From assembly GCF_048128805.1 (NCBI RefSeq), contig NC_135998.1:17073656-17137655 (forward strand): a stretch of 64,000 nucleotides of DNA, read 5' to 3'. Source of the DNA: Centroberyx gerrardi. Lineage: Eukaryota > Chordata > Actinopteri > Beryciformes > Berycidae. How positions within the stretch are numbered: the stretch's first letter is position 1; the number at the start of each line of letters is the position of its first letter. Below are positions 21,972 to 34,031 of this stretch, one piece after another. The notes beneath the pieces were generated by a model. That model worked only from the letters and a program-made list of their open reading frames with translations. It ran no database searches and was not told the origin of the DNA. A program made the translations under genes and the position numbers.

Positions 21972-23942
21972 GAGAAAAGCAGTTGCAGGAGACTTTGATG
22001 ATCAGAGAGACTGGTGGACCTTGTCTTCATGCCTGTCAGTCGGCGCTGGTCTCCACGGAGACCGGCATCACATGGAGCGGCCAGTTGGCTGTACAGTGAG
22101 GGGGTGTGGAGCAGAGCTGCATCATGGGAACTCAGGTGCTTCGCTCATTCTGGACCAGTGGAGAGATAGGCAACAGAGTTCATCAAATGGATGGTAAAAA
22201 AACTTCATTCACAACCAATCTCATTCTGTTGAGCTGTAAAGAGTCAGTGGGGAAACCAAAACACTTTAACTTCTATTGCGCTAGATGGATAATTTTACAA
22301 CTGGAAACAAGGAGAATCAGTCTTTCAGTTTCACTCCAAATTTGATATATTGAAACTGGATTGAAAGACAGATTCAGCCTGTTTACATAAGAATATCAGT
22401 AAGAATATCTCTCCTCAAACCTTGATATGAAAAGACCACATTTTTCACCTAGGTAGCATACAGTTAAAAAGACAACATCTTGGATTATAACATAAATATT
22501 ATGCCCTGCATAATAAGTGTGTGTTGTACACCAGATCAGAGTTCAGATCAGTAATACCCTGCATACAATCTGACATATGAAGGACAAACAAAATGTAGAA
22601 AGTAAATGCGTGTCCTTTCAAGGGTGGAATCTCAATAGTCAGGTAAACTCAGTAGAATGGGGTTACCTCCTAATGTGGGCAGTTTATGGTAAAAGAGACT
22701 AAATGCTTGAAATGTTGGCACCATGAAATAGATTGTTTTGGACAAGATAGTTAATGGTATGACATGCAATGAGCTCAATGTCCTACAGATAGCAACGTAT
22801 CTGACAGCTGCTAAACCTGTAAACCACAGCCTTTTTCATAAAGCCAAAATAAGACCTTAAGCAATTTAGTGGTGTTGGTTATGGAGGCGGATGGTGTTGT
22901 GCTGTTGATGGAGACGTCATGTGTGACACCAGGGGCAAAGGGATCAGGTAAGAGGGATGCAGCAGGGTGTTGTGGGACGTCCAAACCCTTCTTAGACCGG
23001 GCTGAGTGGGGTGTCCCTCTCTGTACCCTCTAGTCCTGTAGTAGACCGCCTCCGGGAAACAAACACAAAAGAGCCAAAAGCATCGCAGCACCCTCTTGTT
23101 TTGAGTGACACTTTTTTGTGTGTCTGTATGCTATAGATACACATGGGGAAGTGGGGAAGAACAAAAGAAATTAAAACAGGAAAAAACACAATATATAACA
23201 AGGTATACACTTATCCACTGCTCGTAGTTTCTCTACCAAGCTGCATTTGTCAATTTTCTATTTGTTGCCCTTCCATAATGTTAGCCGTACTGACTTCCAC
23301 ATATTTGATCGTATCCGTTGTCAGCAGACAGTAAAATGGAGAGAATTGTTAACACTGTAATGCTAACAGGCACAAAGAGAGATAGTGAGAAAATGCTCTC
23401 ACAGTGCTCATGGAGTGGCCCCCCTGCAAATTTACTGCCGTGATGTCCCACGGACGCGTCGTTTGACGATTATGGATAGCCCAGGGTAATAGCAATGTAA
23501 TTAGGCCTTTACTGTCGTGTAATTCTCCGTCAAGCACATTGTCAATATCTTGGTTGATGAGGTTGAAAGTGAGATTGGAATCCAGTGACCCAGGCCAGCC
23601 TCGGTAATAATGGCACACACACACAGCGTGCACTCGCAGGCGCACACACACACACGCACACACACACACACACACACCATGGACCCAGGCATACACACGT
23701 GCATGTGAACACACACACACATATAGGCCTATATACACACACATAATGCTTGTAATGCAGTGTTGATGTTGTGATATTTGCTTTTGTCCCAGCGTTGATC
23801 TAAGCTGACATTATGCTGCATGGCTCTGATCGCTGTTTGTCTGAGTGTTACATTTGTCATTTGGGAGGGGAAATGTGGGATCAGGAGGGTTGAAGAGCAA
23901 AGTGAACGAGGGATGGCCTGGCAGGTGAAGGAGGGGGGAAGG

Positions 23943-23959
23943 TAGAGAGAGAGAGAGAG

Positions 23960-24005
<46 letters not shown>
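23943..24005. repeat. (GA)n microsatellite
   Basis: About 60 bp of GA repeats with single GC or GG interruptions. Confidence 0.9.
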
Positions 24006-24007
<2 letters not shown>

Positions 24008-24160
24008 GTCTGCTCCTCTCTTGTGTGTCAGTTGCAGATCTGCTGGTGCGGAAGCAGATCTTTTCCCTCAGTGACTCTATTAATTTACCTCATTTATCTT
24101 AAACCCCCCCCCTCCCCCTCCCCCAATAAATACTGGAGACCTCAGTCCGTGTGTTTGTTA

Positions 24161-24315
24161 GTGTGTGTGTGTGTGTGCGTGCACGTGAAGAACCATACAT
24201 CTGTATGTGTGGATGTGTCTGTGTATATATATTGTGTGTGTGTGTGTTTGTGTGTGTGTGCGTGTGTGTGTGTGCGTGTGTGTGTGTGTGCGTGCGTGTG
24301 TGTGTGTGTGTGTGA
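24161..24315. repeat. Interrupted (TG)n microsatellite
   Basis: TG arrays at 24161-24186 and 24233-24315 with cg, tt and tata interruptions. Confidence 0.85.
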
Positions 24316-24665
24316 TGGAATAAAAACACAGCAGCTCCCCTTTCCATTCCCAGAGGACAAATCCGTGGCGGAAAAACTCATTTTCCTGCAAATAGTTTGT
24401 CAGCCAAGCTAGGAGGAGTGATAAATTATCACAGACGTTAGGTGAGGGAGGGTGAACGGAAGAGGAGGGAAGCCCTCTCTCCCTCTCTCGCTGCTTTCTC
24501 TCACCCTCACTCAGTCCCCTCTTTTCTAAACTATTCCTCACTCTATTTCCTCCTATCATTTCTATTTACCTCTGTTTGTCTCCTCTGATTTCTCTCATCC
24601 TGTCTCTCTGAGCACGGCTAGCTCTGATGGCAACATACATGCAATTCACATGTAGGCTTGCCACA

Positions 24666-24702
<37 letters not shown>

Positions 24703-24789
24703 ATACACACCAGACACACATGTACACATACACACCAGACACACAGATATACACACAGGCACACCAGACACATGAAGCACACAAACAGA

Positions 24790-24824
<35 letters not shown>

Positions 24825-24890
24825 ACACATACACACCAGACACACAGATATACACACAGGCACACCAGACACATGAAGCACACAAACAGA

Positions 24891-24929
<39 letters not shown>

Positions 24930-24995
24930 ACACATACACACCAGACACACAGATATACACACAGGCACACCAGACACATGAAGCACACAAACAGA

Positions 24996-25051
<56 letters not shown>
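24666..25051. repeat. VNTR minisatellite (~101-105 bp units) with embedded CA array
   Basis: Three copies of a unit start gtacacatacacaccagaca at 24722 (the first copy, with a ttgtacat-like edge), 24823 and 24928, each closing in cacacaaacagaga followed by (CA)n. The two full periods are 101 and 105 bp; the non-CA part looks identical, so length change comes from the CA arm. A partial copy precedes at about 24690. The His/Thr-rich and Cys/Val-rich frames over it are repeat translations. Confidence 0.9.
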
Positions 25052-25054
<3 letters not shown>

Positions 25055-25719
25055 CCCAGTGCAGTTGGAATTGGGAAAATGTGGTTGCCCCTACAACTCA
25101 AGTGTGACTCCCCATTCCAAATGATAAATTGATGGGCAGCAAAATGGATTTGTTTTCAACTAGTAACACATCAAAGAAATAATAATTCTGTGCGGGGGAG
25201 AGTGGCGGAATGATGAATGGGGTGGACAGCTGGATCACAACGGAGCAATGGAGTGAGTGAGTGAGAGAGACAGAGAGAAAGAGAGACGGAGGAGGAGGAG
25301 GAGGAGGGAGACAAGAGTAGGATGTGAGAGAGAAACTGTAAAATCAACAAGCAAACAAAACAGTGTCAGTCACTGAAATGGCTTTGCATCCTTTTTAACA
25401 GACCAGCCCCGGGCTGACATGTCTGACCCCAATCAAACCTGCAGGCAAACCATACTGGGCTGCGTTAGACATACAAAATAAACGCACATTTAAACTATGT
25501 TTATTAAAAGCAAAGTAAATTTCATCATTAGTTTGGCGTTTATTAGGATTTATAACCGCAACTCTAATCTTATTTCTATAGAAATGTTTTTATGAAAATG
25601 GCTATAAGATAAAGCTGAAAGTTGAATCCAGGCATCATCCAGACAATATTTCTGGTTGGTAAAAGACCCTTTGAAATAGAATAACTGCATCTTTCAGCTG
25701 CATATTAAGTTAAATATGA

Positions 25720-25785
25720 GTTGAATTGAATATGAGTTTTCACACCAATCTTCTCAGTCCGTTTAGGATAACTATGGTAAGTATT
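25720..25785. repeat. Dispersed short repeat, copy at 25.7 kb
   Basis: Shares tgaatatga.ttttca and tttaggataactatgg with 30150-30228, in the same order and orientation. The 30-kb copy has an insertion between them. Confidence 0.55.
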
Positions 25786-28162
25786 TTGAATTATTGTTGA
25801 CTTCTTCTGTGGTCCTGACTGACACAAGAGCTTTGTCCAATTCATGAAATCTGGTAATATTTCCTCCCTAATTTTCTCACTTAAAAAATGTTGTCTCTGC
25901 AGATCAAGCAGAAAGCAACTGTTTTTTTTAATCATCACTTTTGTATGGCTTTCCAAGGGTTTTTGCAACATGAAACGTAACAAAACAAAACATCCAGTGG
26001 ATAGCAGCAGTAGTGTTGTGAGTGAGATGGACACCAGGTGAGAGCAACAGTCCAGCAGGTGTCCCTATAGCTGAATATTGGCAGCTCTGTTGGAAAATAA
26101 TCAAATTCATTGCTTCATTTAGCTTCATCTATACAGTTTTGTTTTTTAACCGTAGTGATTTCTGATTTAAACACATGCAGTTTGAGCAATATTTTGACAG
26201 CCATGTCAAGAAAAAGTCTTCAGAATAGTTCTTTGGAACTAGAAGAGAATTTAATGCCATCATTAAATTGTTTTTACTTTGAGAAATATGAATTTACTTT
26301 TACTTTAGCTGAAATGACCAAATTATTGGCTGTCTCAAAGTTCTCAGTATTACGCATATACGTGAAAATGGTTAAATTAAACTTAATGCAACACTATTAC
26401 AGCAACCATTACAGTTTAAATTTATTTTTAAGAACTCTACTTGTAGGTACAGCCTATTTATCTTGAAGAAAGTTTGTTAGATGATTGTTTTTGTCCACTG
26501 TGTGGTTCAATCGGTTTAAATGTACCTTTTGATAAGCCGTCACATTTCTCACTCCTCATTTCACTCTCTTTCCTCAGTCTATCAGTGTTGTCCATATATT
26601 CATTCAACACAGCGGGAAGAGAACTGCCACCACTACTGGAGAAAATATTAAATCCATTACACATAATTTAACCCAATTACCTCCCAAACACAAAGTACAC
26701 AGCCATTGTCTACAATTACCAGTTGTATCATAATAAATTATCCAAACAAGGACAGCTTTGGCACTGCAACACCCATGAAACTAAAACAGTAACAGACACA
26801 GACCCAAAACCTAAAACGTGCCCAAACACCACTGATGGGAAACACTACTGTACAATACTGGAAAAATACTAAAATAAAATACTGAAGAGTGAACTGCAAA
26901 CACAAACATTCTGCTGCCTGCTTGAAAACATAAAATCAAAAATCTATATTCACTATTGTCTGTTGGTTAAACTGGTAGAGCAATAGACTGCTGTCCAATC
27001 CACTGTCTGACTACCACTGACCCTGTTTTCTACATACATATTTGGACTGCTGGAATACTTTAAAAGAAGACAATCATCAGGACTTTTGCATTTCTAAATA
27101 GCTGTAAAATGGACTAGAGACATAATTTATCAAAAGCGAATGAAATACTCCCAGCCTTGCTTTTACTGTCACAGATGTCAGCTCATATATTTACACATAA
27201 ACCCACACAAATAATAGCTTTGAAATATATTTTACAGACCTTAAAACTTTTGTTGGTATCATGGCAGTATATCATCAAGCAGCAGGCAGTTGTTGATATG
27301 CTTCGACTGTGTATAAACGGTGTCAAGGGCATTCACAGAAGACATTGCCATTCACTGTCACCATTGGTTTGTTTTTGTTTTTATAAAAGGAAAAAACGTG
27401 AAAATAGAATTAACAAAAGAATGCCTTCATAAGAAAACAAACATAATATTTTAACATTTCTCAAAGCAAGACACAAATCAATAATTCCGAGACACTTAAA
27501 CAGACACATAGATGTCAGTGAAAAGGAGACAACAGGTGAATTTCAGTCATAGCCATGATTTATCTATTTTTTCCCATTTTCTAATGTTGATGAATTAGGC
27601 GAATAATTTCCCTATTATCCCGGAAATCATCTTTAATGCCACATCTTGTAACTCATCCACAACTACAATCCTCCCACTCAGCTATCACCCCCCTCGGTTA
27701 ATCATCTCACATAGGTAATAACCATAACACCATACAATTAACATAAGCACTATAATCACATCATCATAATCATCATCATTATCATCGTCCCTAGCCCCAC
27801 CGCGATTATGATCATAGTCGGGGCCAGAAATAGCACGATTGCATCCATATATTCACACAGTATTCAAGCAATATTAGAAAAACCACAGCTATTTGGATTG
27901 CTACCATGCACAGTGGATCATTAATTATAAGAGGTGTTCATCATCCCACTCATTTGCTTTCTTCCCTCCCCGTTTCAACAATTTATCCCGCACTATGTCT
28001 ATACACAATGTGTGTTTTCATTCCGCTCATTTTTTACCATATCTCTTTTTATTCTTTTTATCACTCCCTCCACACTCTCCCTCTCTCCCTTCGTGGTGAT
28101 TGATGGAGTTAGGCAACAGAGCACAGAGCAACGTGTGGCCAACAGTCCAAGACAGCCTGCAT

Positions 28163-28250
28163 CGGAGGGAGGGGGAGGTGGAGGTGGAGGGGGAGGTGGA
28201 GGGGGAGGGGGGGTGAAGGGGGGGCGGCGGGGGGGCGGCGGGGGGATTAA
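28163..28250 (+). repeat. G-run block with quadruplex potential
   Basis: About 85 nt of ggagggggaggtggaggt-type sequence followed by runs of 5-8 G. There are many more than four G-tracts of three or more separated by 1-3 nt, meeting the usual G-quadruplex pattern on the plus strand. Confidence 0.75.
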
Positions 28251-29052
28251 ACGGAGAGAGAGGTAAAAGGTAGGAAAGGAGAGAGATAGGAATAGGGAGG
28301 GAGTCAGAGAGAGAGAGGGAAAGAGAGAGAGAGAGTGTGTGTGTGTGTGTGTGTGAAAGAGAGAAGGGGAGGGAGGAAGTGGGAGAGGAGTGTATGAGAG
28401 AGAGGGGAGCTCAGCTGAAAGCCACAGACTTAATTCTATGCATCATTAAGCAGTCTCACTCAATGCAACATCCCCTATACATCATCCACGCTCAGTAAAC
28501 ACAACGATGACATTACATTAGCAACTGCAAATGAATTTTCTTTTTAGAAGGAAATTGAGAATACTCTCTTTCTCTCCCTCTCTTTTACCCTCTCTCACGC
28601 GTACAGGCACTTGCAGAGCTCAAACGCGGGCCATAAAAGGCAGGGAGATATAAACAAAATAAAAAAACAAACAATATTTCCCTTTCTCCACTGCCTCTGC
28701 CTCTCTTGCCCACTCTCTCTCAATTTCTCACACAGAACAATACAGAGTGGCATGCACAAACACACACCACTTTTACACATTCTGCTGAAATATATTTATA
28801 ATGTGAAACCAACATCATTAAGGTGAATATTTTATTCATATTGCTGTAGGAAATATCCATTATTTTTATTTAAAGGAAAGGTACCCTTGGTACTTGGAGG
28901 CGCTAGCGGTGTTTATGTTGTTTATTGAGATATCTCTCATTTACAAAACATCATCAATAATTTGTTCCTGGTTTGTTAAGTTTGCCCATTTGTCATTTTT
29001 TACAACTTTTTGTTTACCTTCCTTCTCTGTAGAGTTGTATTAAAACACCCAG

Positions 29053-29089
29053 ATACACACACACACACGCACATACACACACACGTGCG

Positions 29090-29126
<37 letters not shown>
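29053..29126. repeat. (CA)n microsatellite
   Basis: CA array with gc and ta interruptions; the last ~30 bp are perfect. Confidence 0.85.
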
Positions 29127-29128
<2 letters not shown>

Positions 29129-29853
29129 TCTAGTTGTAATGCCTAAGAAAATGCGAGTAACATAAATTATCAAGCTAGTCAAATGAATAATTATGTTTTT
29201 ATTGCACAAATTATGCCCTTTCCCCCAAAGTAGCCAGGCTTTGAAGCCTGGGAAATCTATTAAGGCCATGCTATAGATCATCCCATCTGCTGTGGCGTGT
29301 ATATAGATCGGCTGGCTCATTTGAGGAATATTGAATCGGTTACAGTAAAGTAAGCCCCTGGATTGAGTCAAATGTAAAAATCCATGCATGTGTGAGGAGC
29401 TGTCAGTGTGTGCTGTAATGACGGATGACGCCGGCTCTCTCTTTCAGCAAGAGGTGATAAAAAGTCAAATTATGAGTGCTGGGGAGGGACAAGTGTGGGG
29501 GGAGGGAAGGGGGGTCAGACAAAGAGAAAGGGAATTGGACCAGATCCGTCAAAAGATAAGGGCAATCAGTCAATGGGGAAAGGTAATCTCTGAACATGTT
29601 GAACGATGGGAAGTGTTATTTCTTCCCCAGTTTCCCCCTGTGACACCAGTGCAGTTTGGAGTCAAGGGTCGGTGAGGGGTCAAGAGTACGGCCTCTGACC
29701 CGGCGCTAGTGAAGACAGCGGCACCAGACAGCCAGTTATAGATCCGCAGTCCTCACAGTTTACCCACTCGTGTTATTATCTGATGGTCATGATTGATTTC
29801 CAATCACATTGATTTGAAAGACAGAGAGTAGAGTAAAAGTGCACTTTAACACA

Positions 29854-30355
29854 TGAAGATGACAGTGACCTTATTAATGCTGGCTATGAAAACTGAAAAA
29901 TCGTAGAAATAATTTCTCTACAAAATCCCAGTAAACTTCCATTTCTCAATCCATTGCACAGGCATATACTAATTTCTTGGACATGTAGCTTTATGCCAAA
30001 CCACACCAGACCAGTGACTTTGGTACCAAAACATTTGCAGTTCTTTGTACTTCTTGCTGACATGAGTGTTGAAACACTGCCATATATCTGTCAGATTTAT
30101 TTACTAAACCAACTTTTCATAGAGTTCTGAGCAGAATAACTTTGAGAACTTGAATATGACTTTTCATACCCATCTTCTAGTTTTCTAGCTTTCATACCAA
30201 TCTTGTTTAGGATAACTATGGCAAATATATTTCACATTTTTCAGAAGATGACAATAACCTTAATAATCCTGGCAAAGAAAACTGAAAAATCAAGGAAAAT
30301 AATTTATCTACAAAATCCCAGTAAATTTCCATTTCTCCATCCATTGCACAGGCAT
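29854..30355. repeat. Direct duplication of ~114 bp, ~390 bp apart
   Basis: 29854-29967 and 30244-30355 align end to end (gaagatgaca.t.acctta..., aaaactgaaaaatc, ctacaaaatcccagtaaa, tccatttct, atccattgcacaggcat) with roughly 85-90% identity. Both are in the same orientation. Confidence 0.8.
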
Positions 30356-33300
30356 TGCACTCAAGATATTTCTCTTTTCAGGGAAAAAAACAACTTAAAA
30401 AGGAGAGTGAAGGGGAGAGAAAACTCATTTGTAGTGATTGTCTATTCTTTATTTAGACAGTGGGAAAGTGGAGACCAAGTAGAGGAAACACATTCGACTC
30501 TCTCTGGACACACACCCTCACACACTTTAACCGCAAACCCCAAATCTCCCTCTTATCTCAAGAATCCGGTAGCATCCCATGGTATTACAGCCTCCTGGTT
30601 CATCCTGACACCATCTCTCCTTCTCTGCTATCTGTCCCACTAGCATCAAACAGAGCTGGGGACCCCCTAGCGAGCCGACCTGCAGGCCGACCCCCTCCGC
30701 GCTCTGGGACTGACCCACTCCAAGGTGTGAACTTCTGTCCCCGGCCTGCTGCACCCCAACTGATGGAGCCTCCCAATCATTTTTATAGTCCTCATCCCTC
30801 GCCGTTTATGGCTCCAGAGTTTGATTATAGTAAAGGGGCCTTGGAGAAGTGAGAGCCCTGGAGAGACACACACATCAAAGTGGCTATGAGAGGAATGTGG
30901 ACATTTGTTGTTTGTTTTGTCATCCAGTACCAGCACTTATCTGCTTAATCATAAAGGATTGGCCTGGGAATGAGGCAGGAGGGACACTGCGCTGGCCAAG
31001 ACCAAATATCCCCACCACTGTAATTGTGTCTGCTGGAGGGGGACGCATTCATCTCTGGGATATAGGAGTTTCATTTGGAGAGAGAGAGAAAGAAAAAACT
31101 GTGAGAGGCCACAGTTTTTCCCTAATCTAAAGGCCTGGCAAGGGACGGGCTGGAGCAGTTGTGGTGTAGTTGCACATGGGACATTCAACTACAGCTAGCG
31201 TGCGCTAATGACTGTGCCAGTCTCTCTTTACGCTTGTTGGCATAGTTTAGATCATTCTTACCATTTTGCATTCTGTTGACAGTAGAGAGCGCCAAATCTA
31301 CAACATTACTGTGGTTAACATTATATGATAGGCTACCAAAAGTGTAAAATATATGTTCAGGTTTGGCTCACCAATAATGTAAAAAGATGTGGTTTCAATG
31401 TGAATCTACAAGCAGGGGATGAGTGTGTACCCTACTAGGGTGGTTTTGCACTATTTTCAGGTTTGGCCGGGCCTCTCCGTGTGCGTTTTCCCTTGTCAGA
31501 TAATATGAACATGCAAAATACCTGGCTCCCAAAATGCTTTACATGCCTACTTGACTTTAGCTTGCCAAGGAACACATGCCATCCGACAGGTTTCTTTCAG
31601 TTATTTCTGTGTGTATCTCACCTCCCATTCGGTATGTTTTGTATTAAATGTTTAATCAATTAATGTTTCTTAAGATCTGGGTGGTGTTGGTATTTTGACA
31701 TACACAAGATGTATCCCACACCACTGCTGTCCCACCCAAGCGACTTGACTTGTACTTACAGTGTGTGAGATACGCAACTCTTTAATTAAGTCACAGGATC
31801 TCTCTCCCTCTTTCTCTCTCTGGCGCTGCGAGTCAATCAGTCTCTCTGTCCTTCGTTTTCCCTGTGTGGGAGGCCGGTGTGCTGGGCTGAGTTGCTGGGA
31901 AAGTCCCATGATTTATGGCCCGTTGCAGGCCTGACTGCCTCTCACCTCACGGAGGATAGCGCCAGAGGTAACAAGGGCTGATTGCTTCACTCCACTCTTT
32001 TATTTGGTAAATCCTATTTTATTCATTGGGGTTTAAAAGCACTTCACATCCTTCCCACTTTGCCGTCTGATTAACATCCTATTGGTAGATGTTAAGAAGG
32101 AAAAGATTTATCAGGTACTTCTATATGTAATTGGGTATATTTTTTTACTGGTTGGATGATTATCCCATGGATTAGATGTTAATGATTAAGCAATGCAAAG
32201 GGAGAGGGAGAGGGCATTTTATTACCTGTCTCACATGGTAGACTTTCATTTCCTTATTCATTACTTTTTTCTCTATTGATGTATGCTCCACAGATCCTTG
32301 TAAAAGTGTTAGATGAATTTGCACATGTGAGAGAATTGAAAGCAGTCATTCCAATGAGCAAGTTTTCACTGAATAATTTGAGCGGGTCTTCTTTTCAATT
32401 TGTCCAAGAAGATCGGTTGTGGCTAAACATTTACCTGGTGACTCCTTGCCCAGGTCAAGCAGCTCACAGTGCTGTATCAACAACATTCAAATATTCTGTA
32501 GCAAAAACACACTATCTACATAAGATTGAAGGTGTATTTTTAAAAAAGTGCCTATTCTCTGTGCTGACGGCTGAATCACTATGAGGTCCATTTTGAGGCT
32601 TTCTGCACTCGTTTCAGCCTCCATCGGAGGATCAAGCAGCTCTGACATATTAAAATCAGCCAACCTTACATAGGGAGAGGGACACACACACACATGCACA
32701 CACACTAGCAGCAGCAGAGCAGTGACTCAAGGCCAAAGGAGGAGGTTTGTTTTTATCATGGGCAAAGGCGCCAAATCATGTTGGTATGAAGAGGGCTATA
32801 TAAATGCAAATTGTATTGGAGAGCTATTAGAGTCCTGGAAAAGGTTTGTATGTAAATGCCCTATAAGACCACAGTGGAGCACTTGGCCCATTCAGATTAG
32901 TGACGTTTGTTGCAAATGTGCAGCAAAAGACAAAATAGAAATAGAGGGGAAAATGCAATTGCCTGGTGGTAAATCATGGTGAACAAGGTGAGAACTTCTG
33001 TAATTGAATGGCCAAGGTATTTCTGTGTAATTTATTGTATATGCAAGAGAGATGTATTGAGGGCCGTTTTCTGTAAACGTGTGCGGGTATTCACAAAGGC
33101 TGCCGGGATCACTTCATGGTATTTTCTTTTCTAAGGGAAGAACTCTGATGCATAAAATGTGATTTAATTCAAGTTCTGCAGGTGTGAAATTCACAGATTA
33201 TTGAACCAGTGTTTTCATGGGTCATTTTCTTCATGGTACAGGGCTTTTCTGTACCAGTGCAGAACGCAGATCCTGTGGCCATAGGCAGCTCTGCCAGACA

Positions 33301-33668
33301 GGAAAGTGTGGATGAGGTAAACGAAGGGTCACTGAATGAATTAGTGCCAATTAGTGCCCACCTTGTTTATGGCCTTGAATAGATGCATTAAAGATCCCAT
33401 GTAAGAAAATAGATTTACTGGTTGGCAATAGAGTTGCATATAGTATAGAGCAAAGGTCAATTTACTGATGATGAAATCAACACATGAAATATAGCAGAGG
33501 AAACCACATGCTTCCTAGTGAGTAGGGGATATACTGTATTTGGGGAGGCATCAGGCTGTGAGGGGAGGAGATAATAGAGCAAGGACGCCCTCTAGCTTCC
33601 ACTGGAGAGAAGCACAGACACCTACCAGTCATGATTCAACCACACAAAATACAGGATCTATTTGGTTG

Positions 33669-33674
33669 TTTATT
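33669..33674 (-). terminator. Candidate arl3 polyadenylation signal
   Basis: AATAAA on the minus strand 310 nt beyond the arl3 stop codon; the intervening DNA shows no other canonical hexamer that I noticed. Confidence 0.45.
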
Positions 33675-33983
33675 CAGACAGTCAGAGTCTCAAGTACCAC
33701 ATTACAAAAATATTTTGTGTAGAAATGGCAGGTGAATAAAACAGCCTAATATATACAGTATATACAATTATGTGTAAAATCACTCTATTCTTTTGCATGT
33801 AGCTCGTGACAAATTACGTTAATAAAAACGATGATCATACTACTGCTAAAAATAGTATGATAGTGAGTCACAATTTCATAAAAAATACACAATCTATCAT
33901 CTCCTTGTCCTGGACATATGATGACTGCTTGGTTAAAGTGTAATGTGCAACTGGAATTCGTCAGCGGTCTTGTGCTTCCTGAA

Positions 33984-34031
33984 TTATTTCTTCCGAATCG
34001 TTATATTCTTGCAAACCCATGTCATGCCATC
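33984..34031 (-). CDS. arl3: arl3 exon 6: C-terminus and stop
   Basis: Encodes [15 protein letters not shown] then TAA, matching human DGMNWVCKNVNAKKK in length and spacing. The acceptor is ctttttttccag. A minus-strand AATAAA lies at 33669-33674 (plus tttatt), about 310 nt past the stop, a plausible poly(A) signal. Confidence 0.94.
   Translation of the reverse strand, partial: DGMTWVCKNITIRKK

Larger units (their letters stand above)
10962..33650. other. About 23 kb without recognisable genes upstream of pax8
   Basis: No reading frame here resembles a known protein, and I saw no chain of exon-like segments. It contains microsatellites, two degraded hAT-like MITEs, several local duplications, a G-rich block and a pyrimidine-rich block, listed separately. 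Between them lie stretches of balanced complexity with homeodomain- and POU-like words. Its position between pax8 and arl3 suits long-range pax8 enhancers, but that cannot be shown without cross-species alignment. Confidence 0.6.

Noticed and set aside
22041-22062. Palindrome ggtctccacggagacc as an RFX site
   Set aside because: The half-sites do not match the X-box consensus and no gene start is nearby.
24722-25030. CRISPR-like array (regular repeats)
   Set aside because: The regular units are a eukaryotic VNTR with identical interiors; there are no unique spacers and no cas genes.
24627-25124. Long His/Thr- and Cys/Val-rich open frames on both strands
   Set aside because: They are translations of CA/TG repeats and the minisatellite; the same happens at 2.9-3.6, 8.0-8.3, 21.8-22.0 and 24.0-24.4 kb.
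26950-27030. tRNA gene or tRNA-derived SINE head
   Set aside because: tggtagagca resembles an A box, but no B box or cloverleaf pairing follows.
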